From contig CM055311.2 in NCBI GenBank assembly GCA_029255685.2, positions 18,436,952 to 18,500,951 on the forward strand: DNA of 64,000 nt. Direction: 5' to 3'. This document shows, one piece after another, positions 59,435-64,000 of this stretch. Numbering within the stretch: the first letter of the stretch is position 1; the number at the start of each line of letters is the position of its first letter. Made by a program: the position numbers and the translations under genes. This DNA comes from Silene conica. Lineage: Eukaryota; Streptophyta; Magnoliopsida; Caryophyllales; Caryophyllaceae. The notes beneath the pieces were generated by a model. It did no database searches and was not told the DNA's origin. It saw only the letters and a list, made by a program, of their open reading frames with translations.

Positions 59435-59516
59435 TTTATAAGTGGACCTAATGGTCTTTAATTTGGTGGAGCAGTTTAAGAATTGCTAGACTAACAATTT
59501 CTTCCATGGTTCATTC

Positions 59517-59818
59517 TAGGGGTGGTCAATAGTGCGGGTCGGCCGGATCCGGGACGGGTCGAGAGACGGGTTGGGCCCGGTTTCTGGGAAGTGTAACCCG
59601 GACCCGGCCCGGGGAGAGTTGGGGCGGGTCTGGCGGGTCTACGGGTCAGCTTCTGGGCCGGGCTCCAGAAATTGGACCCGAACCCGGTTACTTTACACAT
59701 ACGCGCCGGGACGGGTTTGGACCCGATCACCCGGGTGAGGCGGGACGGATTAGATCCGGGTTTAGTGACGGGTCAAGTCCAGGTTGCCAATGCCGACCCG
59801 CACTCTTGACCAGCGCTA
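59517..59818. mobile_element. hAT MITE 3 in the UGT 3' flank, TSD GTTCATTC
   Basis: The ends are TAGGGGTGGTCAA and the complement of TAGCGCTGGTCAA, with perfect 8-bp duplications GTTCATTC at 59509-59516 and 59819-59826. The interior is GC-rich with CCCGGACCCG-like repeats. It probably lies in or just beyond the UGT 3' UTR. Confidence 0.93.
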
Positions 59819-59826
59819 GTTCATTC

Positions 59827-60590
59827 TATTCATTTTTCATGTATTGTTTTTTGTCAAGGGTCAAAGAAAGTCGATTGTTGAGAAAATGCATTAGCATGAT
59901 TTATTCAGTATGACAATCAATAAAAAAACACAAAAATGTGTAAATAAATTAGATCCGTAATCACTATTGTAATCACTATTGTCTTACTTGTAATGCTAGC
60001 TTCTAAGCTGCTAAAATTGGGGTAATTGTATTTGTTACTTACATTTAATAATATTTACATTTTACCAAAAAAAGAAATTTTAAAAGAGTATTGTAGTGAT
60101 AAAAGTTGAATGGAGAAAGTAGTTGTTTATGGAATAAAGTAATGTTAAAAAAGAGTGAAAGATCAATATGAGTATACTTTTTTACAAAAGTTTCAACTTT
60201 TTTTTTGTTGAAAGAGGTAATTTTACATACTGGCAAAAGTTGACCCGACCCGATACAATCCGAAAATTAGGTGAACCAGATCCGATAACAACTACAATAT
60301 TTAAACATAAAATTATCATTTAGAATTAAATATATAAAATTATCACACAACCGAGTTTTCAAACTTAACATAGTTCATACAGGAAATGGGGTGTGTGACC
60401 AAAACAATAACAAGTAATGTTATCATTATTACTATAAAAACAAAATGTATAACTGCATATGTGGCGCAATAATATTCCACCGTTCGCTCTTTCTCGCACT
60501 CACAATCACCCTCACAAAAATCAGTTTTGTAGACCAATGAAAACCCTTTAATTTATGCCAAGTCATATATTTTTATGTATTATAATATTA

Positions 60591-60637
<47 letters not shown>

Positions 60638-61652
60638 TATTATAATCATTATTACTTAATAGAAGTCCACTAAACCGAGATTCCCTAAATATTCTATTTC
60701 ATAAATAAGAAATATTTCATTCCATAGTAAAATATATACAAAATGACTCGATGCAGATACACTCTTCTGCAAATACACTATTCCATAAAATAGAAGATTG
60801 TATTCCATAAATAATAATAATGATTACCTAATTGTAATCTCGGAATCGATAATAAATAATTAGTTGCTAATATTCAAGTCTGTATTCAATCTCGGAATCG
60901 ACATTAAATATTCCTAATTGTAATATTCCATTCCATAAATAAGAAATATTCCATTCCATAGTAAAATATATACAAAATAAATATATACAATATTTTGCTA
61001 ATAAAAACAGTTTAAACCGAGATTTAGGGAATTTTCACAAATAGTCCACTAAATATTCCTTAAATCTTCCATAAATATAAATATTGATTTTATTCCATAA
61101 AATAGAAGTCTAATGCAAATACACTCTTCGGGTAACTCGATGCAGATACACTATTCTGCAAATACACTATTCCATAAAATATAAGATTTTATTCCATAAA
61201 TAATAATGATTACCTAATTATAATCTCGGAATCGATAATAAATAATTAGTTGCTAATATTCAAGTCTGTATTCAATCTCGGAATTGACATTAAATATTCC
61301 TAATTGTAATCTCGGAATCGACGTTAAATATTCCATAATAAATAATAAATAATCCATAGTAAAAGTTTTGCTAATTAAATTCCTAATTTGAAAGCCAAAT
61401 ATTCCATTCCACAAATTACACGCCTCAACAATATATACAAAATACTAAGAGTTTGATCCATACAATATTCCATAATAAATAATAAATATTACCTAAATAC
61501 AGAGTTGTAGCTGCTACAGAGTTTCACGTCTGCCGAACTATCTCCGAATGATAAATACAGACTTCAAGCTGCTACAACCTACCTACCTACCTCAACAATT
61601 TTGATAAACGTGCAATTCAGTAGCTGCTACCTACCTCAACAATTTTTTATAA
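59827..61652. other. AT-rich intergenic DNA with repeats
   Basis: No gene seen. It contains (ATT)n at about 60583-60645. A ~150-bp block (TTCCATAAATAATAATGATT ... TCTCGGAATCGACATTAAAT) is present at about 60780-60930 and 61175-61330. It also has many ATTCCATAAATA motifs. Confidence 0.7.
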
Positions 61653-62125
61653 ATGGCTATGACAAGTTTTTTAACTATTAGCGACCTCAAGTATGGGGTT
61701 CGTGTTACTCAGATTAACGTAAGAGTAGTACACAAATGGGAGAGGCCTGAATTAGCTTTCAAAAACAAAAATTTTGAAAAAAAATCAGAAACTTTTAACA
61801 AAAAGAAACTCGATGCAATTGAGTTACTATTTATGGATTCCAAGGTTTGTCTTTATTCTACAAGAATTTTATACGATATGTGTTCTTTTTATTTATACAA
61901 TAACTGACCAATCATTATTTCTATGGTTTTCAGAATGATTTCATCCAAGCCAGCATAAGGAAACAATTGATTTTCCACTTTGGATCACAGTTGTGTGTTG
62001 GTGAAGTTTACACTATTCGTAACATGACCGTAGACAACAACACATGACTAAACAAGGCAACCCCCCATCCCTATCGTTTGAGGTTTGAATACTCAACATG
62101 AGTTCAGAAAATCAATGATCTAACC
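61653..62125 (+). pseudogene. Replication protein A 70-kDa-like (OB-fold) gene, 5' exons
   Basis: Exon 1 (61653-61844) is an intact 64-codon exon: MAMTSFLTISDLKYGVRVTQ, then VVHKWERPE and LDAIELLFMDSK. After a 89-bp intron, exon 2 (61934 on) reads NDFIQASIRKQLIFHFGSQL and VGEVYTIRNMTVDNN, then TGA, then HPYRLRFEYST and another TGA. This is the first OB-fold of the plant RPA1-like/DUF223 family, single-strand DNA-binding proteins often encoded by or near Helitrons. Two stops and a solo LTR inserted within exon 2 make it a pseudogene. Confidence 0.8.
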
Positions 62126-63411
62126 TGTTAGGTTTAGTTATCTCATAAACTATAACTTTTAGTCATACTAACATAATATATTAATTAACATTTTAATTAA
62201 CATGATTAAGATCTTATGCATGCTTAAAATATGCGAAATTAGGAGAGATTTCGACCCTTACATACGGTCCAAGTAATAGCAAGGATGATCCTCCAAGTAT
62301 TCAACAAGAATACCTCCTTTGTGATGCACCAAGACAACCCCTTAAAATAACCGAAACTTGAACAAGCTAGCACAAAATCGGTTTTTCCTTAATCAAACTC
62401 CAATCTCTTAATTAGAATCAATATACTCAATGTTATAACTTCTTATAAAATAGTATTATTATTATTATCTTATAATAATTTCTAGAGGATTTTTAAGGAT
62501 TTTTCTCTCTTTCAAATTTTCGGCTAAGAGAGAGCAATAGGATGAATGTTACTTAGGTTATATATTACCCACATTATTAATTTAAGCTAGTTAAATTAAT
62601 AAGTGGGTATGGGGAAGAGAGGAGAGCCGACTAGGGTATGGGGAAGGGGAAAAGGAGAACCCTTTTGCATTATCAATAACCTAGGCATGCATCCCTAATC
62701 AATTAGGTTTAATGCTAGGTTATCATTGTGTCCTTAACATTTAAAACACAATTTAAGCACCCTTAAACCCTTCCCATAAAACCGGCACCTCCACTTAAAA
62801 ATAGTCCATTTTATATTTGTCTCTTGATCAATTGTATAATTGTGACATCTAAAGTGTCACATTTAAAATAACAATTGTTTTAATTAACTAAAATGCATCT
62901 TCATCATATAAATATCATTTGTAAATTAAATAAATCATATTTATTATTTCGACATGTAATTCGAAATTACCAACGTATAAAATGGTCATTCATTATTTAT
63001 CGTCAATACGATTTACAACTTTTGTATTAATTATAACCCGATTCATTCTAATTTTGATATTATAAAATATCGTTCAATGCTTAACAATTGACACGTTTCA
63101 ATTTTAAACATAAATCTTACAATAAGATTTAACCTCTGATTTCTCGATATACGAGTTTAAGGAATATGATCAAATTGTATCAATATACATTTGATCACTT
63201 TATTAATTAAGGGAATTGTCCTACAGGTGTGATCTAAAGGGATCAACTGACCACCACCGTCATACGACAGTAATGTCAAACTCTAGCTAGCCAATCATTA
63301 CCGATTAATGTTGGTCAGTTGACTAATATAAAATCGTATCATCCCTTGCGTATTCTCGTCATGAGATTTAATTACGTGATTGCACTATTGTTGAGGACAC
63401 ATTTCCCAACA
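62126..63411 (-). repeat. Solo LTR of a copia-related element, inside the RPA-like exon
   Basis: TGTTAGG ... CCCAACA, 1286 bp, with flanks TAACC (62121-62125) and CAACC (63412-63416), a 5-bp duplication with one mismatch. Its 3' half resembles the LTRs of the 39657-48624 element, including the core inverted repeat at 63239-63323 in the same (minus) orientation. No internal region remains, which indicates LTR-LTR recombination. Confidence 0.85.
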
Positions 63412-63695
63412 CAACCATACCAAATAGTCTATATCGTTTTGCAAGTTTTAACGTCATATTGGATGGTATAATTCCACATACACATTATATAGGTACGACT
63501 CTTAAATATAATATTCATTCACTCGATTTTATTAATTGTCGACTATGATTTTGATTTTTTACATATTTGACAATGCAGATATTATAGGAAAATTGTATGA
63601 GATTGGTCCTATAACAGAAACTCCGAGCAAGCATATCTGTCGCACAATAAAGCTCGAAGACTATCAGTTATTTCATCATTACATCACTATTTAAA
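63412..63695 (+). pseudogene. RPA70-like gene, continuation after the solo LTR
   Basis: With the LTR and one duplication removed, the frame continues ACC-ATA-CCA. It encodes IPNSLYRFASFNVILDGIIP up to a GT at about 63491. After an intron it reads DIIGKLYEIGPITETPSKHI and CRTIKLEDYQ, then runs to a stop near 63691. These blocks continue the OB-fold region. Confidence 0.75.
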
Positions 63696-63767
63696 TAAAT
63701 TTCTTATATTTCGAATATTCTTTAATTGGTGGAATATCTATTTACAAAATTATTATTTTAATTTTAG

Positions 63768-64000
63768 GGGAACAAAGCCTGAGTTGGTGTGGGAGGAGAC
63801 GTGGAAGTTATTATCAGATGATATCTTACACAGAAGACGAGATGAACTACGTAACCCAGGTAATTTATCAAATATTTTATTTTTATAAACACTATTATTT
63901 AACTCCTCATAGCAACATTCTCATTTATATATTGAGATTTGTTCACTTTTCGTGTACACAGATCTCCAACTCACAGAAGAGCAACTGCAACATTACGCAC
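63768..64000 (+). CDS. Helitron-type Pif1-like helicase fragment (runs off the window)
   Basis: After a TTTTAG acceptor the exon reads GTKPELVWEETWKLLSDDIL and HRRRDELRNP up to a GTAATT donor near 63859. The next exon, after ACACAG, reads DLQLTEEQLQHYA to the window edge. The pattern W-x-x-TW-x-LL-x-DDIL, then DLxLTxExLxxYxLxEIE, is typical of the Rep/Pif1 helicase of plant Helitrons, which drives rolling-circle transposition. No frame break is seen in this short part. Whether the RPA-like gene and this one belong to the same element cannot be settled here. Confidence 0.65.

Noticed and set aside
59491..59738. GC-rich frames on both strands downstream of the UGT gene
   Set aside because: They fall within hAT MITE 3 and reflect its CCCGGACCCG-type repeats.

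Overview
This window is nuclear DNA from a flowering plant, very probably a eudicot. The evidence is plant Ty1/copia elements, a plant L1-type LINE with DUF4283 and zf-RVT domains, Helitron, MITE and TRIM structures, and fragments of plant-only genes (PILS auxin carrier, pyruvate phosphate dikinase, SEUSS-like, NPSN SNARE). The order cannot be fixed from sequence alone. Most of the 64 kb is transposon-derived, and only one ordinary intact host gene is seen: an intronless UGT72-type glycosyltransferase at 57998-59434.

Layout. 1-2763 is the 3' part of a copia element (integrase, RT, RNase H). Its 3' LTR is split by a second copia element at 2884-9953, with 992-bp LTRs and TSD GGGAA. That element's gag is broken and most of its pol is deleted. 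Its leader carries an intact 577-bp TRIM (5192-5768) with two identical 215-bp LTRs and TSD TTCAC. 10093-10391 is a Stowaway-like MITE. 10574-24338 is a four-level nest. The outer layer is a MULE-like element with ~175-bp TIRs. Inside it lies a hAT element (11433-23330, TSD AGAAAAAC), inside that a LINE (~12236-22838), and inside that a CACTA element (17880-22267) carrying a ketoacyl-ACP synthase exon. The hAT and CACTA junctions are supported because removing each insert restores the host reading frame.

24339-38031 is a mosaic of partial, intron-containing host gene fragments. In order they are ribosomal protein L34, SIN3-like, PILS, a C2H2 zinc finger, PPDK, SEUSS-like, a coiled-coil gene and an NPSN SNARE, all on the + strand. 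This is the pattern of Helitron (or Pack-MULE) gene capture. A ~1.47-kb segment is directly duplicated here, and one copy carries a 0.98-kb poly(A)-tailed retro-insertion.

39657-48624 is a complete 9-kb minus-strand element with nearly identical 1.29-kb LTRs, PBS, PPT, TSD GGTTC and an intact gag, but no recognisable pol. This is a gag-only (TR-GAG type) retrotransposon and looks very recent. 49183-51060 is decayed copia pol. From 51.6 to 57.7 kb are a possible Helitron terminus, a candidate Harbinger/hAT-like element, two hAT MITEs with 8-bp TSDs, a second Stowaway-like MITE and nested Helitrons. One Helitron ends about 250 bp upstream of the UGT gene, and a third hAT MITE lies 83 bp after its stop. 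The right edge (61653-64000) is a decayed RPA70-like gene interrupted by a solo LTR, followed by the start of a Helitron-type Pif1 helicase.

The UGT gene probably glucosylates a small phenolic or similar acceptor. Everything else is parasitic DNA or captured fragments. The main interest lies in the young non-autonomous retroelements (TRIM and gag-only), the gene-fragment mosaic, and a hairpin-like core shared by the LTRs of three copia families in the window.
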